The position numbers were made by a program, and so were the translations under genes. Below the pieces are notes generated by a model. That model was not told where the DNA came from. It saw nothing but the letters and a program-made list of their open reading frames with translations, and did not search any database. From Chromera velia (taxonomy: Eukaryota > Sar > Chromeraceae): a stretch of DNA of 10,000 bases. Location: the NCBI GenBank assembly GCA_018398765.1, contig JAHBMJ010004425.1, forward strand, positions 13,985-23,984, in the 5' to 3' direction. The first letter of the stretch is position 1; the number at the start of each line of letters is the position of its first letter. This document shows positions 1 to 6,351 of this stretch, in pieces.

Positions 1-1265
1 CCTCCCGCCCGTCGCCCTTCTTCCGCCATTGCGGCTGCCTCTCACCAGTCAGGCTCGCCCTTCTCCGGTCCGAGTGACCACGTGAATGTGCACTCCTATT
101 CGGTTCACTCTGCTGCGGGTTCGTGTGCTTCCTTCTCTGGAAGGAGGGGGACGAACCCTTTTGCTCCCCCTGACGAAGAAAAAGAAGAGGAAGAGAAGAG
201 GGGAGAACCAAGAGGGGAAAGGAGAAGCTCGAGAGAGAAAGAAAAAAGAACGCCGTCAGGTCGGACAGTGGAGGCACAGGTGGAAGGAGAAAATGGGGGT
301 GGGGTGGACACGATTTTCTCCTCCATGGATTTGGAGGCCTTTCTTGATTTGGCGGGAGGAGGCCCCCCCCTCTCCCGTCTCCAGCCGCCGACCCTTCTGG
401 CAACAGTGCCGGAAGGGACCGCGTCATCCGTCACCCCCTCCAGCCGTGTGCAGAGCGGAGCGCTCCCTTTGCTCCCGGGAGATGCGCCAGGTGAGGAGAC
501 GGTCGAATCGCCTTCCCCCTTCTCTCGCGGAGGCTCCCGTGCCCCCTCCCGCACAGTAGACTTGAATCCGTTTGCGAACTCTGAAGAGGGACAAGTTGCA
601 GGGGGGTTGGAGAAGGAGAAGCGAGTGAGAACAGCCGAAAGAGAAGCTGAATTTGAGAGAGACGTCCGTGAAGAAGAAGAAGAAGGGAAGAGTGATGTTG
701 TGTTCAGACGAAGAACGACGACAAGCAACGTTCTTGGTCAGGCCCTTTTTGCGTCTTGCTGGATGCGCACAGACAAGCAGGGGAAGGGGGGGAGCAAGCA
801 GAGACAGTCGGTGAATTTCTTCAATGGGCGAGAGAACAGACACGACACCCCCTCTCGGGCCGTCACAATAAGTGATCTGTTGGGAGGCCCTCGAAAGGAA
901 AGTCCGAGTGCATGGGGGGATGGAGACGAGAGGCCGAGAAGGAGGAGCAAGAGCAGCGGCTCTGCTCCTTCCTCTTTGAGCGCTTCCTCGTCTTCTTCTG
1001 CCTCTTCTTATTCTCGACGCAGCACCCATCAGGGACATGGACAGGAAGAGAAAGGAGACGGAGACCATTCCCCTTCAGCCGTCCCCTCCAGAGAGGGATC
1101 CGGAGGAGAGAGGAGAAAGTCTAGCAGGTCCGCTCAGCAGGTCCAAGTGGTGGAGGACTCCACGAGGCCTACAGGGAGGAGAGGGGAGAAGGAGAAAAGG
1201 GGGTCCTCTTCTTCCAGCAGGAGCGTGGGGGGAAGTGGAGGAAGGAGTGGAGGGGGCTCACAAAG
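1..1265 (+). CDS. 5'-incomplete exon of an unidentified low-complexity, NPF-containing protein
   Basis: The frame starting at base 1 is open from the window edge to a TGA at 1279-1281, so the exon probably begins upstream; the GTG at 82 is not a credible eukaryotic start. The product is hydrophilic and probably disordered: Glu/Lys/Arg-rich blocks near residues 57-80 and 205-240, a Ser-rich block around residues 315-345, and Gly/Ser/Arg-rich sequence at the end. A short hydrophobic patch (MDLEAFLDLAG) starts at residue 109. Two NPFA tetrapeptides sit at about residues 52 and 189; NPF is known as an EH-domain ligand, so an endocytic or trafficking adaptor is a possible but unproven reading. I place the exon end at AG|GTTGGT (1265/1266) because splicing to 1806 keeps the frame open for another 177 codons. 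I recognise no family. The overlapping antisense frames look like composition shadows. Confidence 0.55.
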
Positions 1266-1346
1266 GTTGGTGTACATTTGACTCTTTGTTTCCTTTTTTT
1301 CCTTCTTTCCTTCTTTCTTTCCTTCCTTCCTTCCTTCCTCCTTTCG

Positions 1347-1351
<5 letters not shown>

Positions 1352-1385
<34 letters not shown>
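1352..1385 (+). repeat. (CT)n microsatellite
   Basis: About 17 uninterrupted CT units follow a TTCC-rich tract inside the predicted intron. Confidence 0.95.
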
Positions 1386-1388
<3 letters not shown>

Positions 1389-1654
1389 CTGTTGGTCTGT
1401 CTCCTGCAGTTCTGCTTGGCTCTTTCTACTCGCAGAAGCCTTCTGCGATTTGTGGTGATGCATACTGGACTGATGAGTTTTTACTTCTTTCACATGGGTT
1501 GAGTTTTTCTGTGATAAGGTGTCGATCGATCGAGAGCTTTTTCTCTCTCTCTCTCCGCTCCATTGCTCGCTTCCGCCGTTTCCTTTGCTCTGGGATGTCG
1601 TGCGGAGGTGGGAGCGAGAAACCCTCAGACAGATGTATACACACACAGAGAGAA

Positions 1655-1655
1655 C

Positions 1656-1696
<41 letters not shown>
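1655..1696 (+). repeat. (GA)n microsatellite
   Basis: A nearly pure GA tract with one ACAG interruption near 1667. It is complementary to the (CT)n tract about 300 bp upstream in the same predicted intron. Confidence 0.95.
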
Positions 1697-1700
<4 letters not shown>

Positions 1701-1750
1701 GTCCTTCCTGCAATGAATTCCCTATCCATCCATCCTCACAACATGGACGG

Positions 1751-1776
1751 ACACACACACACACACACACACACAC
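1751..1776 (+). repeat. (AC)13 microsatellite
   Basis: Thirteen uninterrupted AC units about 30 bp upstream of the predicted acceptor. Confidence 0.95.
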
Positions 1777-1805
1777 GTTTCTACTTTCTTTCTTTCGTGT
1801 TGCAG

Positions 1806-2340
1806 AGGTATGAAGCTGCTGAACATGGCGCTTGCTCCCTTCCTGCGGCGTCGCACTGTTCACGGCGAACGCGAGTGGGGAGAGACGGAGTCGGGCTCTC
1901 GGTCTGAAGGGGGGGAGAGGGGAGTACGAAGAGGGGGCCAGGGGGGGCGTTTGTCTGCCGGTGTGCCAATTGCATTGGGCCCCGGTTGGAAGTTGCGAGA
2001 CGGGGTTGTGGTGATGGAGGGCGGCGACGACAGCGACTCGTCTGAGCCCGACGGGAAAGTGACACTGCTAGAAGGGGGGCGGGGGGACATTTGGGAGCAC
2101 ACGGAGGACCCCGATGATCACGCGGGACTGCTGGAAGGCGGCCAGGCGAGTGCTGCAGAAGCGAAAGGAGAGGGGAGCGAGGGAGTGCTTCGTGGAGGAG
2201 GACGAGGGAGGAACCCGGGAGTATTGCATGCAAAGCGCGTCAGTGTGTGCCTGAATGTTGCGGCAGAAGAAGATTATGCGGCCGCGCCTCCACGATCTGC
2301 GATGAACACCTCCACGCGGAGGCAAGGAAGTGATTCGTAA
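1806..2340 (+). CDS. Last exon of the left-hand gene (unidentified)
   Basis: With the AG|GTTGGT donor, reading continues as ...SQR-GMKLLNMALAPF... and stays open to the TAA at 2338-2340. Exon 1 (1265 nt) plus this exon (535 nt) total exactly 600 codons including the stop. The segment is Gly/Arg/Glu-rich, with an acidic stretch (GGDDSDSSEPDG) near its middle, and ends Ser-Asp-Ser. No domain, signal peptide or membrane segment is visible. The main doubt is that the GA/GC-rich composition leaves other frames partly open as well. The ATG at 1810 could instead start a separate short gene, but the phase match with exon 1 favours a single transcript. Transcript data would settle it. Confidence 0.42.
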
Positions 2341-2480
2341 GAACTTTGAAGTCACTTCATGTACATGCATATAGTTCGTCTTTTTGCATTCTTTTATTAA
2401 TATACAAGTACACTGTACGCTAGCACTTTAGCGTATTTAAGAATTCGGCACTATTATATATATATTGCCGCCGCTATACT
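2341..2480 (+). other. AT-rich presumed 3' UTR / downstream flank
   Basis: Base composition changes abruptly to AT-rich right after the TAA at 2340. A perfect 6-bp stem-loop (ACGCTA, loop GCACTT, TAGCGT) lies at 2417-2434, and a short AT alternation at about 2454-2464. No canonical AATAAA was seen. This is probably the 3' UTR and termination region of the left-hand gene; that role is inferred from position. Confidence 0.3.
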
Positions 2481-2584
2481 GAATGAATGAATTGAGGCGG
2501 TTAAAGCCGATGAGCCACCCTGGGAGCCACCACTTAGGCTCTGGCCAACCATGGGGTATGACCAGGGGTATGACATGCAATGTT
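2481..2584 (-). mobile_element. 5'-truncated LINE 3' end (antisense copy)
   Basis: Read on the minus strand, this is the same sequence as the 3' UTR of the LINE tail at 6031-6116, with about five transitions in the shared part. It ends in ATTCA-type repeats (2481-2494), matching the AATTC-type tail at 6097-6116. Relative to that copy it carries two extra tandem duplications of about 12 bp, one in the CATACCCC segment and one in the GGTGGCTC segment. Similarity stops sharply at 2584, as expected for a severely 5'-truncated target-primed insertion of about 100 bp. The shared block holds complementary GAGCC/GGCTC arms, a possible stem recognised by the reverse transcriptase. The LINE assignment is by homology to the copy that follows an ORF2-like frame. 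Confidence 0.65.
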
Positions 2585-2749
2585 AGTGAAGGGAGAAGGG
2601 AGAGGTGGAGAAGAAGAAGGATGATCAAGGCAGAAAGTGTTCTGCTAGCTAGGTGTTCTGCAGAGGGTCAAAGAGGAAAAAGAAGAAACAGAAAAACGCA
2701 GAAAAAAATTGAAGTGAACTGGAATGAACAGCCTTTTCCCTTTCCAAGC

Positions 2750-2838
2750 AACTGCAGTCGGCTGTGAAAGGGGGAGAGGAGGTGCGAGCTGAGGCACAGA
2801 GGGTTATGTAAACCCTCTCCCTGCAACTGCAGTCGGCT
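2750..2838 (+). repeat. Direct repeat pair with hairpin between, upstream of the ORF1 relic
   Basis: AACTGCAGTCGGCT occurs at about 2750-2763 and 2825-2838, each followed shortly by AAAGGGGGAGA, giving a period near 75 bp. Between them lies a perfect 8-bp stem (AGAGGGTT/AACCCTCT, loop ATGTA) at 2798-2818. It sits immediately upstream of the ATG at 2843, where a LINE 5' UTR would be. Confidence 0.6.
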
Positions 2839-2842
2839 AGCT

Positions 2843-3549
2843 ATGGCAGAAAAGGGGGAGACAGAGAGGAAACTAGCAGAGGTAACAACCGCAGTACTGT
2901 CTCTGTCGTCCGATTTGACAAATCAGCTTTCCTCTGCTACAGAGCATCTGTAGGCTGCAGACAGACAAAAAGCAAAACTGAGTAGCCAGTTAGATGTTTT
3001 ACAGCTAGAGAGATCGCGATTCTCTCTTCAAAGACCTGCAGCTGACGTAAGCACGAAGAGAGGAAACCGTCATAAAAAGGATAAGAAGTGAGAGGGATCT
3101 GGCAGTCCTGGCCATAACCATAGTCAACTCAGCAGAAGTCGACAACCGTTACGTCCAGGACAGCTGTAAAGAGTAAGAGGAGGAGGGGGATAAATTTCTA
3201 AGGGTAGAGGGGGCTAGAGAGGGGGAGAGGGAGTCACAAGTCCCCATGACCCTAGACCAGGGAGAGCGTACATCTCAGAGCAGGGGAGGAGGGACCCCTG
3301 TGTCCCACGGCAGGTGGCAGACCGCCGTTGAGACCAGGTGGGGTGGAACGGGAGGGGTTCAGAAGCCGCTTGGCAATAAGTACTGTCACTTCTCCCAGAG
3401 AGATCAAACATAGTGGGTGTGAATAAAAGCACCCGGTGGTTCTACTTTGAAACAGATATTTAGGCTAAAAAGCGTTCTTGCTGCTCAAGAAGTTAGAGAC
3501 AGCTTTGTTAGAGAGCTTACCGAGGACCAGGGTCTCGCATCAATCTCGT

Positions 3550-3580
<31 letters not shown>

Positions 3581-3704
3581 CCATCAGGACATGCCCCCCC
3601 CTCCCCTTCCCAAGAGGACTAGCAACTCACATAGGGAATCTGACTGCCGTCAGTAGAGGAAGCAGCAACACCATCAAAACTTACCTCCTTACACCTCCTT
3701 ATAA
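2843..3704 (+). pseudogene. Decayed LINE ORF1-like gene (coiled coil, basic tail, Gln run)
   Basis: The ATG at 2843 opens a Leu-spaced, coiled-coil-like segment (KLAEVTTAVLSLSSDL, then AKLSSQLDVLQLE) followed by a basic RGNRHKKDKK stretch. This frame carries in-frame TAG (2951) and TGA (3089) stops and reaches TAA at 3167. Coding-like sequence then continues in the next frame (about 3180-3704), with stops at 3411 (TAG), 3420 (TGA), 3549 (TAG) and 3654 (TAG). It includes KYCHFSQRDQ, AAQEVRDSFVRELTEDQGLASIS, a run of nine CAG codons, HHQDMPPPPLPKR and QQHHQNLPPYTSL, then TAA at 3702-3704. A coiled coil plus a basic region fits the ORF1 (nucleic-acid chaperone) type of non-LTR elements, but no RRM or CCHC knuckle is visible, so the assignment rests on context. 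It is clearly broken by at least one frameshift and five stops. Confidence 0.45.
3552..3580 (+). repeat. (CAG)9 trinucleotide repeat
   Basis: Nine CAG units directly follow a TAG. They read as poly-Gln in the inferred ORF1 frame and as poly-Ser in the overlapping open frame 3478-3717. The Gln reading fits better with the surrounding Gln/His/Pro-rich sequence. Confidence 0.95.
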
Positions 3705-3888
3705 AATTTTCTGTTGAAATCCCTGTTGTTTTACCTGTTACAGGTATTTTTACTAGTATTTTTTGGATTTTTGAATTCACTTGTATTTTTCACTAGATTT
3801 TTCAAAAATCCTTGTTACCAGGCTGTTGGTCCTAACCTATGAAGTACAAGGAGTTAAAAGCTTAAATTTTGTATGCTAAGAGCTCTAA
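3703..3888 (+). repeat. AT-rich dispersed repeat, copy 1 (inverted partner at 6166-6322)
   Basis: The sequence from AAAATTTTCTGTTGAAAT to AAGAGCTCTAA is found again, reverse-complemented, at 6166-6322. Long identical blocks include CTGTTGAAATCC, TTACAGGTATTTTT, CTTATGAAGTA-like and AAATTTTGTAT. Copy 1 is about 30 bp longer because of scattered indels, including an extra TTTTTCACTAG-type segment. It contains the perfect palindrome ACCTGT-T-ACAGGT at 3732-3744. It begins on the stop codon of the ORF1 relic and runs into the ORF2 relic, so it may be inter-ORF or 3' sequence of the element, or an independent insertion. Confidence 0.7.
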
Positions 3889-5143
3889 GCGTGCTTCTGC
3901 TGGGGAGATTGCCTCTGCTGGGAAGATCCCTCCTGCAACTATCTTTGAATAGTTCAGACAAACAGTGAGAGAAGTATGGTTATATGGATACGAAGTGCAT
4001 GCATGTCCTATAGAAGCGGTAAATGAGTTTGACAGGATGCAGAGATCCTTTGTCTCTTGGGTTTTGCGCTTGAGAGAAAAAGAAAGTGCCCAGATGGTAT
4101 GTCCTGCTTAAAGCGGGTTTTGTTCCTATTTTGTTGTTGGTTGCCCTGTGTACTCTTTGCTGGATCGATGTAGTTAAACTTTTTAGAAAGAAAAATAGGA
4201 CACCTGTGTAGCATGTATTGAAAATAACGATTATAAAGGAAGGAGTAGACAGTGAACTGGCAGGAGTTTCTCTTTATCCCTATCATTTCTTCCTTTATCT
4301 TCACAACTGTGTGAGAATCTTTTTTCCTATGATGGGAAGGCATCCATTTTCCTGGGGAACTTTTTCATTCAGAGAGACCCTGCAGCAGCAGGGAGGCAAC
4401 CTGCAGAACAAAGGACGGCTTGGGGGAATGAAGAAAAACAATCTGCAAAAACGAATGAAAACAGTATGAAAAGAAAGAATGGAGGCAAACATTAGAGAGA
4501 GGTTAAGAGGGGAGAGAAGAAGACTAGAAGGACAAACAAACATGTCTGTCGTACACCTCAGGACTGAAAATGGAAACAGGCTCAACCTTTGGCTGTTTGG
4601 GGGGGAGGAGAGCGAAAGAAGGGAAGGAACATATGAGAGACAAAGGTATAGACAGAGCTCTTCTCGTCTTCTTGTTGACTCTCGCAAGCTCTGCAGACCA
4701 TCCATCTGTTACTAAGGTATTGCTTCTTGGTCTGTGTATTGAAGGAGAATACCTTTTAGAATAGGTATGAAGGGGCTTACTATGACTACAGGCCGTATCC
4801 CATCCGCATCCCTCTGAGGGGGGGACAGCAAATCCCTCTAGAAGAAAGGCTCTGCACTGTCTGCCAAGATCTTTTTGGAGTGAGAGTGGTTAAGGATGAA
4901 GTACACATGGTAACGGAATGTCCAATCTACGAACAAAAAAGAGAAGAGTGTCTGTACAGAATTGTGTAAGGCTGGACCTAGGTCAAAGGGGAGAGTAAAG
5001 AGACTGAATCAAACACCAAAAGCAAATAGATAAGGGAAGATTGATAAGCTTGCTCTGTTTTATTTTCTGATGAATGAGGCAGTCTGAGATAGTGACATCG
5101 ATTTATTCTTTTGCAGAGCTATGAGCAGGCGTGACGCCGTGTG
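3889..5143 (+). pseudogene. LINE ORF2 C-terminal relic 1 (post-RT region and Cys/His knuckle)
   Basis: In one frame, GKIPPATIFE-stop-FRQTVREVWLYGYEVHACPIEAVNEFDRMQRSFVSWVLRLREKE (about 3920-4085) matches the block after the reverse-transcriptase domain of many LINEs, where a YG.EVW-like motif is followed by R..R.....L. A frameshift near 4080 leads to WYVLLKAGFVPILLLVALCTLCWIDVVKLFRKKNRTPV-stop-HVLKITIIKEGV and on to about 4715, with stops at 4209 (TAG) and 4467 (TGA). In another frame after the TAG at 4757, RPYPIRIPLRGG...ERLCTVCQ...DEVHMVTECPIYEQKREECLYRIV (4760-4969) carries Cys at 4853 and 4862, His at 4904 and Cys at 4919, the zf-RVT-like C-x2-C...H-x4-C knuckle. Weak coding continues to about 5143. 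The catalytic RT core (FADD/YADD) and endonuclease are absent. Dead copy. Confidence 0.6.
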
Positions 5144-5415
5144 AGGTTTTTATGGAATTTAGGAAAAAAACAGGTGATTTTTTCAGAACAAACGCTGAAG
5201 AGCTCGCAAAAAAGCATAAAAAGTCTTTCAAGAGAAGAAACATGTACAGAGTAGAAAGCCACCAGTACGCAGCAATGCTAGACCAAATTGGTCGGGCAAA
5301 AGAGGAGGGCGAATGGAAAAACTTGGGGGCAGGGGTACTGCTTGAATCCGCATGCTATAGATCATCTCTGATCTTGAGTTGTGAGCCTTTTGCGAACAAT
5401 CTCTCTATGGCATAG
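5131..5415 (+). pseudogene. Open fragment of unidentified retroelement-associated ORF
   Basis: This is a 94-residue stretch, uninterrupted by stops, in a region otherwise full of them. The sequence CEVFMEFRKKTGDFFRTNAEELAKKHKKSFKRRNMYRVESHQYAAMLDQIGRAKEEGEWKNLG is basic and helical-looking with natural composition; it then becomes less convincing before the TAG at 5413-5415. It begins with GTG in the reading frame and has no upstream ATG, so it is more likely a slice of a larger ORF than a small gene. It lies between two LINE C-termini. I could not match it to a known RT, RNase H or endonuclease motif. A LINE ORF2 linker is possible; a fragment of an unrelated host or element gene is the alternative. 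Confidence 0.3.
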
Positions 5416-5604
5416 CCTAGTTGATTTCGTTTGACAAACTCAATCGATCGACTAATTGACGCATCAGGAAAGGTCTTAACGCCTAGGCCTGAGGGGTTTA
5501 AGTTAGTCTAAAACGCTCCATCTGTATGCAAGTGTCTGAGCGACCTCTCGACGGTACAAGTCGAGGCCTGGCAGTAGACCGCGGGGCAACCCGGAACATA
5601 AATC
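5416..5604 (+). other. Non-coding gap with compact hairpins
   Basis: Stops occur in all frames. The stretch 5546-5594 contains two clear hairpins: CTCGAC/GTCGAG around loop GGTACAA (5547-5565, extendable by one G.U pair) and CGGG-GCAA-CCCG, a GNRA tetraloop stem (5582-5593). It precedes the second LINE tail. It could be structured 5' RNA of that copy or chance. Confidence 0.35.
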
Positions 5605-6003
5605 CTATCTTATCTTCTTAAATCCTCTATGAACATCCGCTCTCTCCTGAGAGCGATGACGGGTGGTTATGTGCAGCGGGGGGACATAGAGAAGACCTGC
5701 TCGGCTTGCTCTGGCAGAAAAGTTTGTGATGAGATCCACTTGCTTACGGAATGTGCGGACACAGAGAGGGAAAGACAGAAGCTTGATGAAATTATCAGCA
5801 GAATAAAGCAGCGTGCGCCCATTAAGAAACGGGTGGAAATTACGTAATGGGTGGCTGCCTTAGCTGGTAGAGGAGTGGGGGAGAATGAAAAGAAAGTTCG
5901 AGAGATGATCGCTCTTATTTCGTTGTTCCAGCCTCTGATGGGCATGAGGGCGGTTGAGGAGTGTATAGCCAAATTAGAGAGAGTTTGTGTTGACATATGT
6001 TAA
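5605..6003 (+). pseudogene. LINE ORF2 C-terminal relic 2 (Cys/His knuckle and C-terminal helix region)
   Basis: An open frame reads LLKSSMNIRSLLRAMTGGYVQRGDIEKTCSACSGRKVCDEIHLLTEC: Cys at 5698 and 5707, His at 5737, Cys at 5752, the same C-x2-C...DE[IV]H-[LM]-[LV]-TEC knuckle as relic 1. This is the reverse-transcriptase-associated zinc knuckle (zf-RVT type) typical of LINE ORF2 C-termini. After one TAA (5845-5847) the same frame continues with WVAALAGRGVGENEKKVREMIALISLFQPLMGMRAVEECIAKLERVCVDIC to a TAA at 6001-6003, so a single nonsense mutation separates the parts. Relics 1 and 2 share motif order but differ widely in sequence, so they come from different subfamilies or old copies. No catalytic RT residues are in the window. 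Confidence 0.65.
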
Positions 6004-6116
6004 TGGTTCAATGCGCTAGGTCAACAAACCAACATTGCATGTCATGCCCCGTGGTTGGCCAGAGCCTAAGTGGTGGCTCACCGGCTTCAACCACCTTAAT
6101 TCAATTCAATTTAATT
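6004..6116 (+). mobile_element. LINE 3' UTR and ATTCA-type tail
   Basis: This directly follows the ORF2 stop at 6003. Positions 6031-6116 are repeated, inverted, at 2481-2584. It ends in AATTC-type repeats (6097-6116), so the element appears to terminate in a short tandem repeat rather than poly(A), as in CR1/L2-like families. Possible stems: GAGCC (6062-6066) with GGCTC (6075-6079), or GGTGG (6072-6076) with CCACC (6091-6095). Confidence 0.6.
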
Positions 6117-6165
6117 CTAGTAAGCTTATCCTATCCTAAATCGTAGGCGTATAATTACTAGATAT

Positions 6166-6322
6166 TTAGAGCTCTTAATATACAAAATTTGAGCTTCTAA
6201 CTCCTTATACTTCATAAGTTAGAATCAACAGGGATTTTTAAAAAATATAAGTGAAAATCCAGAAAATACCAGAAAAAATACCTGTAACTGGTAAAACAAC
6301 TGGGATTTCAACAGGAAATTTT
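6166..6322 (-). repeat. AT-rich dispersed repeat, copy 2 (inverted partner of 3703-3888)
   Basis: The reverse complement aligns along its length with 3703-3888, with a few deletions. The palindrome of copy 1 is decayed here (ACCTGT-A-ACTGGT on the plus strand). The element order is not that of a simple inverted duplication of the region: the LINE tail and this repeat occur in the same left-to-right order on both sides although each is inverted. The two pairs therefore reflect separate insertions. Confidence 0.7.
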
Positions 6323-6351
6323 AGAGGGCTTGTCTTTGCATTGATGTTTCT

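Larger units (their letters stand above)
1266..1805 (+). other. Predicted intron rich in microsatellites
   Basis: A donor GTTGGT at 1266 and an acceptor TTTCGTGTTGCAG ending at 1805, preceded by a pyrimidine-rich run, bound about 540 bp. All the simple sequence of this gene lies here: TTCC/TTTCC repeats about 1290-1340, (CT)n 1352-1385, (GA)n about 1655-1696 and (AC)13 1751-1776. Joining 1265 to 1806 is phase-consistent (codon AG+A). An alternative donor at 1270 (GTGTAC) would give a frame that stops at 1907. A further acceptor-like CTCCTGCAG ends near 1408, so a small internal exon cannot be excluded. Confidence 0.5.

Noticed and set aside
105-728. Long minus-strand frames opposite exon 1 (105-728, 424-1068)
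   Set aside because: Ser/Arg/Pro-rich antisense shadows of a purine-rich coding strand. The plus-strand frame is longer, is open from the window edge and joins in phase to a second exon.
1469-1477. CTGATGA (also near 5067), which resembles the hammerhead ribozyme core
   Set aside because: No GAAA core element with a flanking stem follows at either place, so a hammerhead fold is not supported.
1037-1813. 258-codon plus-strand frame spanning the predicted intron
   Set aside because: Its product consists of Phe/Leu/Ser and Arg/Glu repeats from TTCC, CT and GA microsatellites and Thr-His from AC repeats, that is, translated simple sequence.
2437-2628. Minus-strand 63-codon frame across the LINE 3' end
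   Set aside because: It lies over the non-coding 3' UTR shared with 6031-6116, and the duplicated 12-bp units account for its openness.
3478-3717. Frame reading the CAG run as poly-Ser (79 codons)
   Set aside because: It starts with TTG. The alternative frame reading poly-Gln continues Gln/His/Pro-rich sequence on both sides and fits the ORF1 relic better.
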